DNA from: Aurantiacibacter sp. MUD11
GTDB taxonomy: Bacteria; Pseudomonadota; Alphaproteobacteria; Sphingomonadales; Sphingomonadaceae
Assembly (NCBI RefSeq): GCF_026967575.1
Contig: NZ_CP114054.1
Location: 2,666,001-2,730,000 of the forward strand
Direction: 5' to 3'
DNA: 64,000 bases
Below the pieces are notes generated by a model that was not told the origin of the DNA, searched no databases, and saw only the letters and a list, made by a program, of their open reading frames with translations. Numbering within the stretch: position 1 is the stretch's first letter; every line of letters starts with the position of its first letter. Of the stretch, positions 17,996 through 26,993 are shown one piece after another. Position numbers and translations under genes: made by a program.

Positions 17996-18424
17996 TCAGC
18001 CCTTGTCCTCGCGCCCGATGCGTACGCCGTATAGCTCCATCCGGTGGTCCACCAGGCGATAGCCCAGCTTCTCGGCAATCTGCTTCTGCAGGGCTTCCAG
18101 CTCGGGGTCGACGAATTCGACGACCTTGCCGGTCTCGACGTCGATCAGGTGGTCGTGGTGCGCTTCCGGCGCGGCTTCGTAGCGGGCGCGACCGTCGCCG
18201 AAATCGTGGCGGTCGAGGATCCCTGCCTCTTCGAACAGGCGCACCGTGCGATAGACGGTGGCAATCGAGATCTTCGGATCGATCGCCGATGCCCGTTCGT
18301 GCAGCTTTTCCACGTCCGGGTGGTCCGTGCTTTCGGACAGCACCTTGGCGATGATGCGGCGCTGGTCGGTAATACGCAGGCCACGTTCGGCGCACAGGGC
18401 TTCAAGATCGATCGGTTGGTGCAA
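17996..18424 (-). CDS. fur: Fur-family metal-responsive transcriptional regulator (Fur/Mur type)
   Basis: A 142-residue Fur-family repressor: a winged-helix DNA-binding domain (about 1-80, with RITDQRR and SIATVYRTVRLFEEAGIL) and a dimerisation domain with HHDHLIDVETGKVVEF. The usual Cys-x2-Cys after the His cluster is replaced by D-V-E-T, as in many alphaproteobacterial Fur/Mur proteins, so the structural zinc site is absent. Whether it senses iron or manganese cannot be decided here. It sits directly upstream of plsC. Confidence 0.9.
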   Translation of the reverse strand: MHQPIDLEALCAERGLRITDQRRIIAKVLSESTDHPDVEKLHERASAIDPKISIATVYRTVRLFEEAGILDRHDFGDGRARYEAAPEAHHDHLIDVETGKVVEFVDPELEALQKQIAEKLGYRLVDHRMELYGVRIGREDKG

Positions 18425-18444
18425 GGTTCATCCCGCTAAAATGA

Positions 18445-18478
18445 AAACGCCCCGTTGCCATAGTGGCACGGGGCGTTT
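18445..18478 (-). terminator. Intrinsic terminator after mucR
   Basis: An 11-bp arm AAACGCCCCGT (18445-18455) pairs with ACGGGGCGTTT (18468-18478), with a smaller inner GCCA/TGGC stem. Read on the minus strand it is followed by TTTTCATTTTAG. It lies between the mucR stop and the fur start and so separates the two transcripts. Confidence 0.85.
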
Positions 18479-18513
18479 CACTCAAGCATGGGCCTTGGGC
18501 CCTCTACAGCTTG

Positions 18514-18945
18514 TCAGCCCTTCCTGGACTTGACCTTCTGGCCGGGCTTGCGACCAAGGCCGATCTTCTTCGCCAGCTGGCGGCGCTTCTCGGCGTAGGC
18601 CGGGGCGACCATCGGGTAATCGGCGGGCAGGTTCCAGCGCTCGCGATATTCCTCCGGCGTCATGCCGTGGTCGGTCATCAGGTGGCGCTTGAGCATCTTC
18701 ATCTTCTTGCCGTCTTCCAGGCAGACGATGTGATCGTTCTTCACCGATGCGCGCAGCGAAACGGCCGGTTCGGGCGCGGCTTCGACGACTTCATGCGAAC
18801 CCAGGCCAGCCAGGGCGCCATAAACATTCTCGATCAGCGAAGGGAGGGTGTCTACGTCGACATTGTTGTTGGCGACGTGGGCGGTCACGATGTCAGCCGT
18901 CAGCGTGATCAGCATTTCATTCGTGCCGTTATCAGTATTGTCCAT
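18514..18945 (-). CDS. mucR: MucR/Ros-family transcriptional regulator
   Basis: A 143-residue alphaproteobacterial global regulator that represses many envelope, motility and accessory genes by binding AT-rich DNA. The Ros/MucR zinc-finger domain is at about 70-125: VCLEDGKKMKMLKRHLMTDHGMTPEEYRERW. The first pair is Cys-Leu-Glu-Asp, so Asp replaces the second cysteine, a substitution known in Mesorhizobium Ml proteins. The basic C-terminal tail (KKIGLGRKPGQKVKSRKG) follows. ATG 18945 has AGAGG about 8 bp upstream; in-frame sequence upstream lacks similarity. MucR proteins usually repress themselves; a perfect palindrome lies 20 bp upstream. Confidence 0.93.
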   Translation of the reverse strand: MDNTDNGTNEMLITLTADIVTAHVANNNVDVDTLPSLIENVYGALAGLGSHEVVEAAPEPAVSLRASVKNDHIVCLEDGKKMKMLKRHLMTDHGMTPEEYRERWNLPADYPMVAPAYAEKRRQLAKKIGLGRKPGQKVKSRKG

Positions 18946-18965
18946 TTGTACCTCTGTGATGTGAC

Positions 18966-18978
18966 CCAATATTATTGG
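18966..18978. promoter_or_regulatory. AT-rich palindrome upstream of mucR
   Basis: CCAATAtTATTGG is a perfect 13-bp palindrome about 20 bp before the mucR start, in the most AT-rich part of a 174-bp intergenic region. It is a candidate operator for MucR autoregulation, an inference from position and from the known preference of MucR for AT-rich sites. Confidence 0.4.
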
Positions 18979-19119
18979 AACCACCCTCGTTACTCGGAGC
19001 GGCTGGAAGGCCCATTGGCGCAAAGGCCCGGTCACTTCAAGTGGGAAGCATTCGGTTTCATCTGAAAGTACAAGCACTCTATCGCGCAAGTGATTACAAG
19101 GCGCGAATAATTGCGCTCT

Positions 19120-19578
19120 TCAGGCTATTTGCTTGGCAAAAGTAATGGCATCCAGAGGCCCGCCTACTGCGCCGCGGTAATAGCCCTTGCGAAATCCGAT
19201 TTTTTCGAAGCCGGAGCCGCAATAAAGGTGTTCCGCCGTATTCCCGTCGCGCATCTCAAGAAACAGGCGCCTAACGCTGCGTGCACGAGCAGCATCAATG
19301 ACTTCCTGCAACAATTGCTTGCCCACGCCCTTGCCGCGATAGGCCGGGCGCACGGCCAGCAGCAGGATTTCCTCTTCGTCGAGAACCTGCCGGGTCAGCG
19401 CGAAACCGCGCACGTCCTCGGCCGCGAATTCCGTTTGCGGGTCGATCCCGACGAGGGTGAAGTGCGTGCCGGGCAGTGTGAGGGAATCCGCCACCTGCCG
19501 GCGAGTCCAGGCCTCGCCGTAACGATCGTCGAAGGCTTCCTGCATCACCAGCATGATGGCATCGAGCGCGTCGGTCAC
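19120..19578 (-). CDS. rimI: Ribosomal protein S18-alanine N-acetyltransferase
   Basis: A 152-residue GNAT acetyltransferase. The acetyl-CoA loop is LLLAVRPAYRGKGVGKQLL (about 72-90), followed by LFLEMRDGNTAEHLYCGSGFEKIGFRKGYY, the RimI pattern. The ATG overlaps the tsaB stop by 4 bp, and the tsaB-rimI pair is conserved widely, which supports the RimI assignment over a generic GNAT. Confidence 0.93.
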   Translation of the reverse strand: MTDALDAIMLVMQEAFDDRYGEAWTRRQVADSLTLPGTHFTLVGIDPQTEFAAEDVRGFALTRQVLDEEEILLLAVRPAYRGKGVGKQLLQEVIDAARARSVRRLFLEMRDGNTAEHLYCGSGFEKIGFRKGYYRGAVGGPLDAITFAKQIA

Positions 19579-20195
19579 TTGCGCACCGCCTGCGGCTTGG
19601 CATCTGGGCCGCGCCCGTAGATCGGGGTGAGGTCGGTGGTCAGCCGCGTTTCGTGCAGCAGGTGGGCGTGGTTGGCATCGGGCAGCAGTTCCAGCGCCAG
19701 CCTGTCGTCGCCCAGCAGTTCAGCCAGTTCCCGCGCCCGGTTGCCGGCGATGACCTTGTGCCGGGCAGCCTTGGCCGCCTCTGCCGGTTTCAGCGAGCGC
19801 ACCTCGTCTTCCGGCTGCGCGTCGGCGCCGAAGTTCTGCAGGAAGAATTCGCCGTGGCCGCCGTTCATGCACACCGTCACGGCGCGCGGGGTCGGCTGCC
19901 AGCTGCGCGCGCGGACGAGTTCCAGCGTGGGATAGCCCAGCACCTCGGCACCCCAGGCCAGGCCCAGCGCGCGAGCGGCGGCGATGCCGATGCGCACACC
20001 GGTGAAGCTGCCGGGGCCGAGCGAAACCAGGATGCGGTCGGCGCGCCCCTTGTCCGGCAATTCGGCGATCATCGGCACCAGCCGCTCCGCATGGCCGCGG
20101 CCCAGCACCTCGAAACGGCCATCGACCAGGGTCGTGCCGTCGAACAGCGCCGCCGAGCACGCCTCGGTCGCGCAATCTATCGCCAGTGTTCTCAC
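19575..20195 (-). CDS. tsaB: tRNA threonylcarbamoyladenosine biosynthesis protein TsaB
   Basis: A 206-residue ASKHA-fold partner of TsaD in t6A37 synthesis. The N-terminus MRTLAIDCATEACSAALF and the loop VSLGPGSFTGVRIGIAAARALGLAWG are diagnostic. First gene of the tsaB-rimI pair; the nitroreductase gene ends 17 bp upstream. Confidence 0.95.
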   Translation of the reverse strand: MRTLAIDCATEACSAALFDGTTLVDGRFEVLGRGHAERLVPMIAELPDKGRADRILVSLGPGSFTGVRIGIAAARALGLAWGAEVLGYPTLELVRARSWQPTPRAVTVCMNGGHGEFFLQNFGADAQPEDEVRSLKPAEAAKAARHKVIAGNRARELAELLGDDRLALELLPDANHAHLLHETRLTTDLTPIYGRGPDAKPQAVRK

Positions 20196-20212
20196 GCCCC
20201 CCGCCTAGCGCG

Positions 20213-20803
20213 TCAGGCGACCTGGTTGAAGCGCTCGAATTCCGGACGCGGGCTGCGCTCGAAGATGGAATCGCGGTCGCCATAGCCGATCGAGCACAGC
20301 CAGTCGGCGCGATAGCGCGGCTGATCGGCGAAGAAGGCCTTGGTCGTGGCGTCCTGGTCGAACCCTGACATCGGGCCGCAATCGAGCCCCAGCGAGCGCG
20401 CGGCGATCATCAGGTAGGCGCCCTGCAACACGGAGTTGCGGAAGGCGCTTTCCTTGCGCGCCGCCTCGTCCTCGAACCAGCTCTTGGCGTCGGTGTGCGG
20501 GAACAGCCAGGGCAGCTGCTCGTGGAAATCGAGGTCATAACCGATGATCACGGTGACGGGCGCGGAGAGGATCTTGTCCCTGTTTCCCTCCATCGCGCAG
20601 TCGGCCAGCTTCCGCTTCGCCTCGTCCGAACGAACCCACACGAAGCGCGCGGGCTGCTGGTTGGCCGAGGTCGGGCCCATCTTCAGCAATTCGTAGATCT
20701 GGTGAATCTGCTGCTTGCTGACCGGCTTGTCGAGCCAGCCGTTGAAGCTGCGCGCCTCGCGGAAGATCTGGTCGAGGGCGGAATCGGAAAGCGGTTCGGA
20801 CAT
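20213..20803 (-). CDS. Nitroreductase-family protein (malonic semialdehyde reductase RutE-like)
   Basis: A 196-residue FMN-dependent reductase. The FMN-binding features of the RutE/HadB subgroup are visible: ARSFNGWLDKPVS near the start, MGPTSANQQPARFVWV (about 44-59), GAYLMIAARSLGLDCGPMSGFD, and a C-terminal IGYGDR. RutE reduces malonic semialdehyde in pyrimidine breakdown, but no rut genes are nearby, so a general quinone or nitro-compound reductase is equally possible. Confidence 0.85.
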   Translation of the reverse strand: MSEPLSDSALDQIFREARSFNGWLDKPVSKQQIHQIYELLKMGPTSANQQPARFVWVRSDEAKRKLADCAMEGNRDKILSAPVTVIIGYDLDFHEQLPWLFPHTDAKSWFEDEAARKESAFRNSVLQGAYLMIAARSLGLDCGPMSGFDQDATTKAFFADQPRYRADWLCSIGYGDRDSIFERSPRPEFERFNQVA

Positions 20804-20874
20804 GGGGACTCCGGGAGGAATTCGGGGAGGGTTTGCGTGGACAACGGCGCAGCGCGCCGAAAGTTCACTGCCGG

Positions 20875-21456
20875 TCAGGCAGCACGCACTTCCTTCACTT
20901 CGGGGACGTAGTGCTTCAGCAGCCCCTCGATGCCGTGCTTCAGCGTAGCGGTGGAGCTGGGGCAGCCCGAGCAGGCGCCCTGCATCTGCAGGTAGACGAT
21001 CCCGGCGCGGAAACCGCGATAGCGGATGTCGCCACCGTCGTTGGCCACGGCCGGGCGTACGCGGGTTTCGATCAGTTCCTTGATCTGCGCGACGATATCC
21101 TCGGTGCCATCGTCGTCGCCCATGTCGGCATCGTCGGCCTCGGGCGGGACGGCAATGCCGCTGGCATCGCCGCCGGCGAACAGCGGGGCCTCGGACACGA
21201 AATGGTCGAGCAGCACGGCCACCACCTGCGGCTTCAGCTCCGGCCAGGAGACGCCGGGTCCGGCGGTGACCGACACGAATTCGCTGCCGAAGAACACCCC
21301 GGTCACTTCGCCGGTGTCGAACAGGGCCTGCGCCAGCGGGCTGGCCTCGGCCTCTTCCGGGGTGGCGAAGTCGCGCGTGCCCGAAGGCATGACCTGCCGG
21401 CCGGGCAGGAACTTGAGCGTGGCGGGGTTGGGCGTGGTTTCGGTCTCGATGAACAT
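20875..21456 (-). CDS. nfuA: NifU-family Fe-S cluster carrier (NfuA-like)
   Basis: A 193-residue scaffold or carrier: an N-terminal Nfu domain (MFIETETTPNPATLKFLPG) and a C-terminal NifU-like domain with the cluster-binding CSGCPSS motif near residue 165. An acidic linker (about 98-115) joins them. It lies upstream of the nitroreductase with a 71-bp gap and is divergent from the M16 peptidase. Confidence 0.93.
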   Translation of the reverse strand: MFIETETTPNPATLKFLPGRQVMPSGTRDFATPEEAEASPLAQALFDTGEVTGVFFGSEFVSVTAGPGVSWPELKPQVVAVLLDHFVSEAPLFAGGDASGIAVPPEADDADMGDDDGTEDIVAQIKELIETRVRPAVANDGGDIRYRGFRAGIVYLQMQGACSGCPSSTATLKHGIEGLLKHYVPEVKEVRAA

Positions 21457-21574
21457 GGCTGCGATGTAGGGGCGAGGGCCGCTGGCGGCAAGACTGGCGA
21501 AAGCACGGGTGGCGCAAGGACTTCTTGGCCCCTATTCACCCTTGCTTCATCGCTTGCTGACCTAATGGGCCGCC

Positions 21575-24514
21575 ATGACTCTATTCTCGCGTTTCGCTCG
21601 CGCCCTGCTTCCCTTCGTCCTGCTGGTTCCAGCCCCCGCGCTGGCGCAGTTCGAAAGCTGCACGATCCCCGCCACGGCGGAGGACCAGCCGCAATATGCG
21701 GAGCCGGACGATCCGTGGATCTACCGTGGCACCGATATTCCCATCGACGAGGAATGGCTGTTCGGCGAACTGCCCAATGGCGTGCGCTATGCGGTGCGCA
21801 GCAACGGCGTGCCGCCGTGCCAGATGAGCCTGCGCGTCGCCATCGACGCGGGTTCGATCCATGAAACCGACGAGGAACGCGGCTTTGCCCACCTGCTGGA
21901 GCACATGGTGTTCCGCGAATCGCGCTATTTCGGCCAGGGCGAGGCGATCCCGCATTTCCAGCGGCTGGGCGCGGCGCTGGGCAACGATACCAACGCCACC
22001 ACCACGCCGACGCAGACCACCTACAAGCTGGACCTGCCCAATGCGACGCGCGCCAGCATGGACGAGAGCATTCGCCTGTTCTCCGGCATGGTGATCGATC
22101 CGGTGCTCTCGGCAGAGAACGTCTCGCTCGACGTGCCGATCGTGCTGTCCGAGCGGCGCGAGCGCGCCGGCCCCGCACGCCGCATTGCCGAAACCACGAC
22201 CGAAACCTTCTTCGCCGGCCAGCGGCTCGCCAACCGCAGCCCGATCGGTACGGTGGAGACGCTGGAGGGCGCGACGGCAGAGGCCGTGCAGGCCTTCCAT
22301 GCGCGCTGGTACCGTCCCGAAAATGCCGTGGTGGTGCTGGTCGGCGATGCCGACGAGCGCGTGCTGGCAGCCATGGTCGAACGCCATTTCCTCGACTGGG
22401 AAGGCGAGGGGCCGGTGACGCCCGCGCCCGATTTCGGCGACCCGGTGGCACCCGCCGGGGCCGACCCGGACAATCCGGTGGGCGAAGTCGAGGTGATCGT
22501 CGAGGCCGGACAGCCGCGTACGCTGTCGTATGGCATCATGCGCCCCTGGGTGCAGGTGATCGACAATCTCGAATACAATCGCCGCAACCTGCTCGGCTCG
22601 GTTGGCGTGGCCATCGTCAACCGGCGGCTGGAAAATCGCGCGCGCGCCGGGGGCGACTATCTGCTGGCCTCGGTCGGGCGCGACAAGGTGAGCCGCACGG
22701 TCGACGGCACTTTCGTGTCGATCACCCCCATCGGCGACAACTGGGAAGCGGCGCTGGCCGATGCGCGCGGCGTGATTGCCGATGCGCTGGATCATCCGCC
22801 CAGCCAGGACGAGATCGACCAGGCCGTGGCGCTGTTCGACGTCGCCTTCGTCGACATGGTGGAGCAGTCGCGCATCCAGGCCGGGTCCGAACTGGCGGAC
22901 CAGGTGGTGCAGGCGGTCGATATCCGCGAAGCCATCGCCAGCCCGGAAACCTTCCTTGAGGTGTTCCGCTCGATCAGCGAACGCTTCACGCCCGAACAGG
23001 TGCTGGAGGCCACCCGCGAACTGTTCGAGGGCGAAGTCATCCGCGCCGTCATGCTCAGCCCCGATCCGCGTGGTGCGAGCGAGGCCGACCTGCGCGCGGC
23101 GCTGGAACAACCGGCGGTCGCCCTGGCCGATGCCCGCGAGAACGCTGAACCCATCGACTTTGCCGACCTGCCGCCGCTGGGCGAACCCGTGCTGCCCACC
23201 GTGCAGGAACCGCTCGGCGTGCTCGATGTCGAGCGGTTGACCTTCGCCAACGGCGTGCGGGCGATCATCTTCGGCCGCGACAACGAACCGGGCCGCGTCA
23301 CCGTCCGCGTGCGCTGGGGCGCAGGCTGGCGCGGGTTCGAGGACGACGAAGCCGTCTATGCGCAGCTTGGCGCCATGGCGCTGGTCAATTCCGGGGTCGG
23401 CGAACTGGGCCAGAACGAGCTGGACCGGGCCGCCGCCGGCAGCAAGCTGGGCTTCGATTTCGAAATCGAGGACGGCGCCTTCGTGTTCGAAGGCCTGACC
23501 CGACAGGAAGACCTCGAGAACCAGCTGTACCTGTTCGCGGCCAAACTGGCCCAGCCGCGCTGGGATGCGGCACCGGTGGAACGTGCCATCGCCAGTGCCA
23601 GCATCGGGTATGATTCCTTCAGCCGCGATCCCAACGGCATCATCAACCGCGATCTCGACTGGCTGCTGCGTGACCGCGATCCGCGCTTCGCCACGCCCAC
23701 GCCGGCGCAGTTGCAGGCGGCGACGCCCGACCAGTTCCGCCGCGTCTGGTCGCGCCTGCTGGCGCAAGGCCCGGTGGAAGTGGCCGTGTTCGGCGATATC
23801 GACCGGCAGGCGACGATAGAGGCGCTGTCGCGCACTTTCGGGGCGATCGCGCCGCGCCGCCCGCTGCCGGCCGAAGTCGCCAATCGCCCGCTCAGTTTCC
23901 CCGAGGCGAACGGCGAACCGCTCGTGCTGACCCATGCCGGCGATGCCGACCAGGCCGCCGCCGTCATCGCCTGGCCCACCGCCGGCGGTTCCGCCGGGCT
24001 GGTGCAGAGCCGCAAGCTGGACCTGATGGCACGGGTCTTCTCCAACCGCCTGCTGGACGGCCTGCGCGAGCGCGCGGGTGCCGCCTATTCGCCCTTCGTC
24101 ATCTCCAACTGGCCGCTCGATACCGAGACCGGCGGCGTCATCTTCGCGCTGGTGCAGCTCGATCCGGCGCTGGTGCCGGTGTTCTTCGTGGAAGCCGAGG
24201 CCATCGCCCGCGACCTCGCGGCCAACGGCCCGACGCCCGACGAACTGGCGCGCGTGATCGAACCGATCCGCCAGCGCATCGAACGTGCCAGCACCGGCCA
24301 CACCTTCTGGCTCAACAACCTGGAGGGTTCCGCCTTCGATCCCTACCGGGCGCTCTACCTGCGCACGCTCTATTCCGACTATTCCAATGCCACTCCGGCA
24401 GAGGTGCAGGAACTGGCGCAGCGTTACCTGGTGGACCGGCCGGGGTGGAAACTGTCGATCCTGCCGGAAAGCGTCGCGGCGGCCCGCAGTACGTCCACCG
24501 TCGCCGGGCGTTGA
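21575..24514 (+). CDS. Exported M16 (pitrilysin/insulinase) family metallopeptidase
   Basis: A 979-residue two-lobed peptidase. Signal peptide (cleavage near ALAQ25), then the inverted zinc motif HLLEH at residues 106-110 within GFAHLLEHMVFRES. The second M16 half (about 540-960) lacks the motif, as expected for the inactive lobe. It should degrade peptides in the periplasm. Divergent from nfuA with 118 bp between starts. The long minus-strand frame opposite (21581-25000) is a shadow of this gene. Confidence 0.93.
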   Translation: MTLFSRFARALLPFVLLVPAPALAQFESCTIPATAEDQPQYAEPDDPWIYRGTDIPIDEEWLFGELPNGVRYAVRSNGVPPCQMSLRVAIDAGSIHETDEERGFAHLLEHMVFRESRYFGQGEAIPHFQRLGAALGNDTNATTTPTQTTYKLDLPNATRASMDESIRLFSGMVIDPVLSAENVSLDVPIVLSERRERAGPARRIAETTTETFFAGQRLANRSPIGTVETLEGATAEAVQAFHARWYRPENAVVVLVGDADERVLAAMVERHFLDWEGEGPVTPAPDFGDPVAPAGADPDNPVGEVEVIVEAGQPRTLSYGIMRPWVQVIDNLEYNRRNLLGSVGVAIVNRRLENRARAGGDYLLASVGRDKVSRTVDGTFVSITPIGDNWEAALADARGVIADALDHPPSQDEIDQAVALFDVAFVDMVEQSRIQAGSELADQVVQAVDIREAIASPETFLEVFRSISERFTPEQVLEATRELFEGEVIRAVMLSPDPRGASEADLRAALEQPAVALADARENAEPIDFADLPPLGEPVLPTVQEPLGVLDVERLTFANGVRAIIFGRDNEPGRVTVRVRWGAGWRGFEDDEAVYAQLGAMALVNSGVGELGQNELDRAAAGSKLGFDFEIEDGAFVFEGLTRQEDLENQLYLFAAKLAQPRWDAAPVERAIASASIGYDSFSRDPNGIINRDLDWLLRDRDPRFATPTPAQLQAATPDQFRRVWSRLLAQGPVEVAVFGDIDRQATIEALSRTFGAIAPRRPLPAEVANRPLSFPEANGEPLVLTHAGDADQAAAVIAWPTAGGSAGLVQSRKLDLMARVFSNRLLDGLRERAGAAYSPFVISNWPLDTETGGVIFALVQLDPALVPVFFVEAEAIARDLAANGPTPDELARVIEPIRQRIERASTGHTFWLNNLEGSAFDPYRALYLRTLYSDYSNATPAEVQELAQRYLVDRPGWKLSILPESVAAARSTSTVAGR

Positions 24515-24632
24515 TCCGTTTCTAAAGTAACCTTTGCGCGCCGTGCCGCGGCGCTGTAGGAATCGGGCTTCCCCGACATTATATGTGGATTTGGCCCGAC
24601 GGGGATCGGGCGCGTTTGGATTGGTAAATACC

Positions 24633-26012
24633 GTGGCACAGAATTGGACACCCGACAGCTGGAAGCAGGACCGCTTTATCGCAAAGCACCTGCCCGAATA
24701 TGAGGACGCAGCTGCGCTGGCAGAAGCCGAGCGCACTCTCGCCGGGTTTCCGCCGCTGGTCTTTGCCGGAGAGGCGCGCAACCTGAAGTCCGCGCTGGCC
24801 GACGTCGTCGCGGGCGAGGCCTTCCTCGTGCAGGGCGGCGACTGCGCTGAAAGCTTTGCCGAATTCAGCCCCAACAACATCCGCGATACCTTCCGCGTGA
24901 TCCTGCAGATGGCGGCGGTGCTGACCTTCGCCAGCAAGCTGCCGGTGGTGAAGGTGGGCCGCATGGCCGGGCAGTTCGCCAAGCCGCGCTCCAGCGCCAC
25001 GGAAACGCAGGGCGACGTGACCCTGCCGAGCTACTTCGGCGACAACGTCAACTCCATCGAGTTCTCGCCCGAGTCGCGCACCAACGATCCGCAGCGCATG
25101 CTGCGCGCCTATTCGCAGGCGGCAGCGACGCTGAACCTGCTGCGGGCCTTTGCCGGCGGCGGCTATGCCAACCTGCGCCAGGTGCACCAGTGGACGCTGG
25201 ATTTCATGGGCCGCAGCCCCTGGGCCGAACAGTACAAGACCATCGCCGACCGCATCGGCGAGGCGCTGGACTTCATGGAAGCCTGCGGGGTCGACATCGA
25301 AGACCAGCCGCAGCTGAAGACCGCCACCTTCTACACCAGCCACGAGGCGCTGCTGCTGCCTTACGAGCAGGCGATGACCCGGCAGGATTCGCTGACCGGC
25401 GACTGGTACGACACCTCGGCCCACTTCCTGTGGATCGGCGATCGCACCCGCTTCGTCGACAGCGCCCACGTGGAATTCCTGCGCGGGGTGAACAACCCCA
25501 TCGGCGTGAAGTGCGGCCCCTCGCTGGAGCCGGACGCGCTGCTGGAGATGCTCGACATCCTCAACCCGGCGCGCGAAGCCGGGCGGATCACGCTGATCAG
25601 CCGTTTCGGCGCGGGCAAGGTCGAGGAAGGCCTGCCGCCGCTGGTGCGTGCCATCAAGCGCGAGGGCCATCCGGTGGTGTGGAGCTGCGACCCGATGCAC
25701 GGCAACGTCATCAAGTCCGACAGCGGCTACAAGACCCGTCCGTTCGACCGCATCCTGTCCGAAGTGCGCGGCTTCTTCGCCGTGCACCGCGCGGAAGGCA
25801 CCCATGCCGGCGGCATCCATGTCGAGATGACCGGCCAGGACGTGACCGAGTGCACCGGCGGTGCCGTCGCCATCACCGACGAGGGGCTGAAGGACCGCTA
25901 CCACACGCATTGCGATCCGCGCCTCAACGCGGCGCAGTCGCTGGAACTGGCCTTCCTGCTGGCGGAAATGCTCAACCTCGAACTTGGCGAAGCGCGGCAG
26001 GACGCCGCCTGA
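24633..26012 (+). CDS. aroG: Class II 3-deoxy-7-phosphoheptulonate synthase
   Basis: First enzyme of the shikimate pathway, plant-type (class II) fold; condenses phosphoenolpyruvate and erythrose 4-phosphate. Class II landmarks are [10 protein letters not shown] at the N-terminus, [13 protein letters not shown] (metal Cys), [22 protein letters not shown] and [10 protein letters not shown] chose GTG 24633, giving 459 residues; TTG 24621 is possible and the frame is open to 24534 without similarity. A small hairpin (GCCCGA/TCGGGC, 24594-24611) lies in the leader. Confidence 0.95.
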   Translation: MAQNWTPDSWKQDRFIAKHLPEYEDAAALAEAERTLAGFPPLVFAGEARNLKSALADVVAGEAFLVQGGDCAESFAEFSPNNIRDTFRVILQMAAVLTFASKLPVVKVGRMAGQFAKPRSSATETQGDVTLPSYFGDNVNSIEFSPESRTNDPQRMLRAYSQAAATLNLLRAFAGGGYANLRQVHQWTLDFMGRSPWAEQYKTIADRIGEALDFMEACGVDIEDQPQLKTATFYTSHEALLLPYEQAMTRQDSLTGDWYDTSAHFLWIGDRTRFVDSAHVEFLRGVNNPIGVKCGPSLEPDALLEMLDILNPAREAGRITLISRFGAGKVEEGLPPLVRAIKREGHPVVWSCDPMHGNVIKSDSGYKTRPFDRILSEVRGFFAVHRAEGTHAGGIHVEMTGQDVTECTGGAVAITDEGLKDRYHTHCDPRLNAAQSLELAFLLAEMLNLELGEARQDAA

Positions 26013-26126
26013 CCACGCAGCCTCGGGCAGTCGGTGAATAACGCATAGGGTTAATTCCCTAGGGCGGCCATCGGCTTAACCTTACCTCTGCGCCCTATCT
26101 CCCCTGGCGAAAGCCTGGGGGAGACT

Positions 26127-26993
26127 TTGCGCATCTGGCGTCATCTTCGTGAACCGGTCGCTGCCGGCCTGCTGTGGGGAGCCCTGGCTTCCCTTTGCCT
26201 GCTGGTGCGCGACGTGTGGGGCGGACAGCTGCTGCTGTGGGCTCCCAGCGGGGTCGCCGTGGCCGCCTTCCATGCCACGCGCCGCAGCCGCTGGGCCTTG
26301 CTCACCGTGGTGCTGTTGCCGATGCAGGCGGCCACGGTTTGGCTGTGGGGCACGCCCCTGCCGCAAGCCTTCATCTATTCCACCGCCAGCCTGGTGCAGA
26401 CCGTGGTTGCCGCTTCCCTCGGCATTGCCGCGCTCGGCGGCCGGCGCGAGGTGCCGCGCCGGTTCCGCCAGGTTGCCGGGCTGTTCGGCGCCGCGCTCAT
26501 CGGCTGCCTGGTCGGCGCGCTGATCGCCATACCCTTCCGCGCGGAGCAGACCCTTGCGGAATTCGCCTGGTGGTTCCTTGCCAACGTGCTGGCGATCCTC
26601 ACCCTGACGCCGGTGCTGTTGCTCGCTCGCCAGATGCTCGGGATCGGGGCGCGGGTCCAGAATGCGATGATGGATCGCAGTATCCTCCTCACCCTGCTGG
26701 GTTGCGCGGGGCTGGCCGTGGTCGCCCTGCAGGTGAGCGAGGTGGCGCTGATGCCCTTGCTGGTCGCCGCCATGGTGTTCGCCACGGTTCGCTACGGGCA
26801 GACTGCCAGCGCGCTTACCATCCTCACCTATGTCTTGGTTGCCACCGTGCTCAGCATCTTCGCTGGCTCACCCATGCCGTTCCTCGACATGCCCGCCGGG
26901 CAGGCAACGCTGGTGCTGCAAAGCTGGATGCTCACCATGCGCTGCCGATCGCCGCCATGCTGCTCAAGCGCGAGGAACTGCAATTGCAACTGA
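26127..26993 (+). CDS. MASE1-type membrane sensor (N-terminal part of a split diguanylate cyclase)
   Basis: Encodes about eight membrane helices of a MASE1-like sensor (residues 1-270), starting at TTG 26127 behind GGGGGAGA. The sequence is normal up to VLQSWMLTM, after which this frame turns into an unlikely Cys/Ser/Pro tail and stops at 26993. The expected continuation (LPIAAMLLKREELQ) is found in the next frame from about 26941. One missing base near 26939 would restore a single protein of roughly 600 residues. This is either a sequencing error, a real mutation, or a rare frameshift. Confidence 0.8.
   Translation: MRIWRHLREPVAAGLLWGALASLCLLVRDVWGGQLLLWAPSGVAVAAFHATRRSRWALLTVVLLPMQAATVWLWGTPLPQAFIYSTASLVQTVVAASLGIAALGGRREVPRRFRQVAGLFGAALIGCLVGALIAIPFRAEQTLAEFAWWFLANVLAILTLTPVLLLARQMLGIGARVQNAMMDRSILLTLLGCAGLAVVALQVSEVALMPLLVAAMVFATVRYGQTASALTILTYVLVATVLSIFAGSPMPFLDMPAGQATLVLQSWMLTMRCRSPPCCSSARNCNCN

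Noticed and set aside
21581..25000. 1139-codon open frame on the minus strand
   Set aside because: It lies opposite the M16 peptidase and the DAHP synthase, both with clear domains. The translation is low-complexity and His/Arg/Gln-rich, typical of a high-GC shadow frame.
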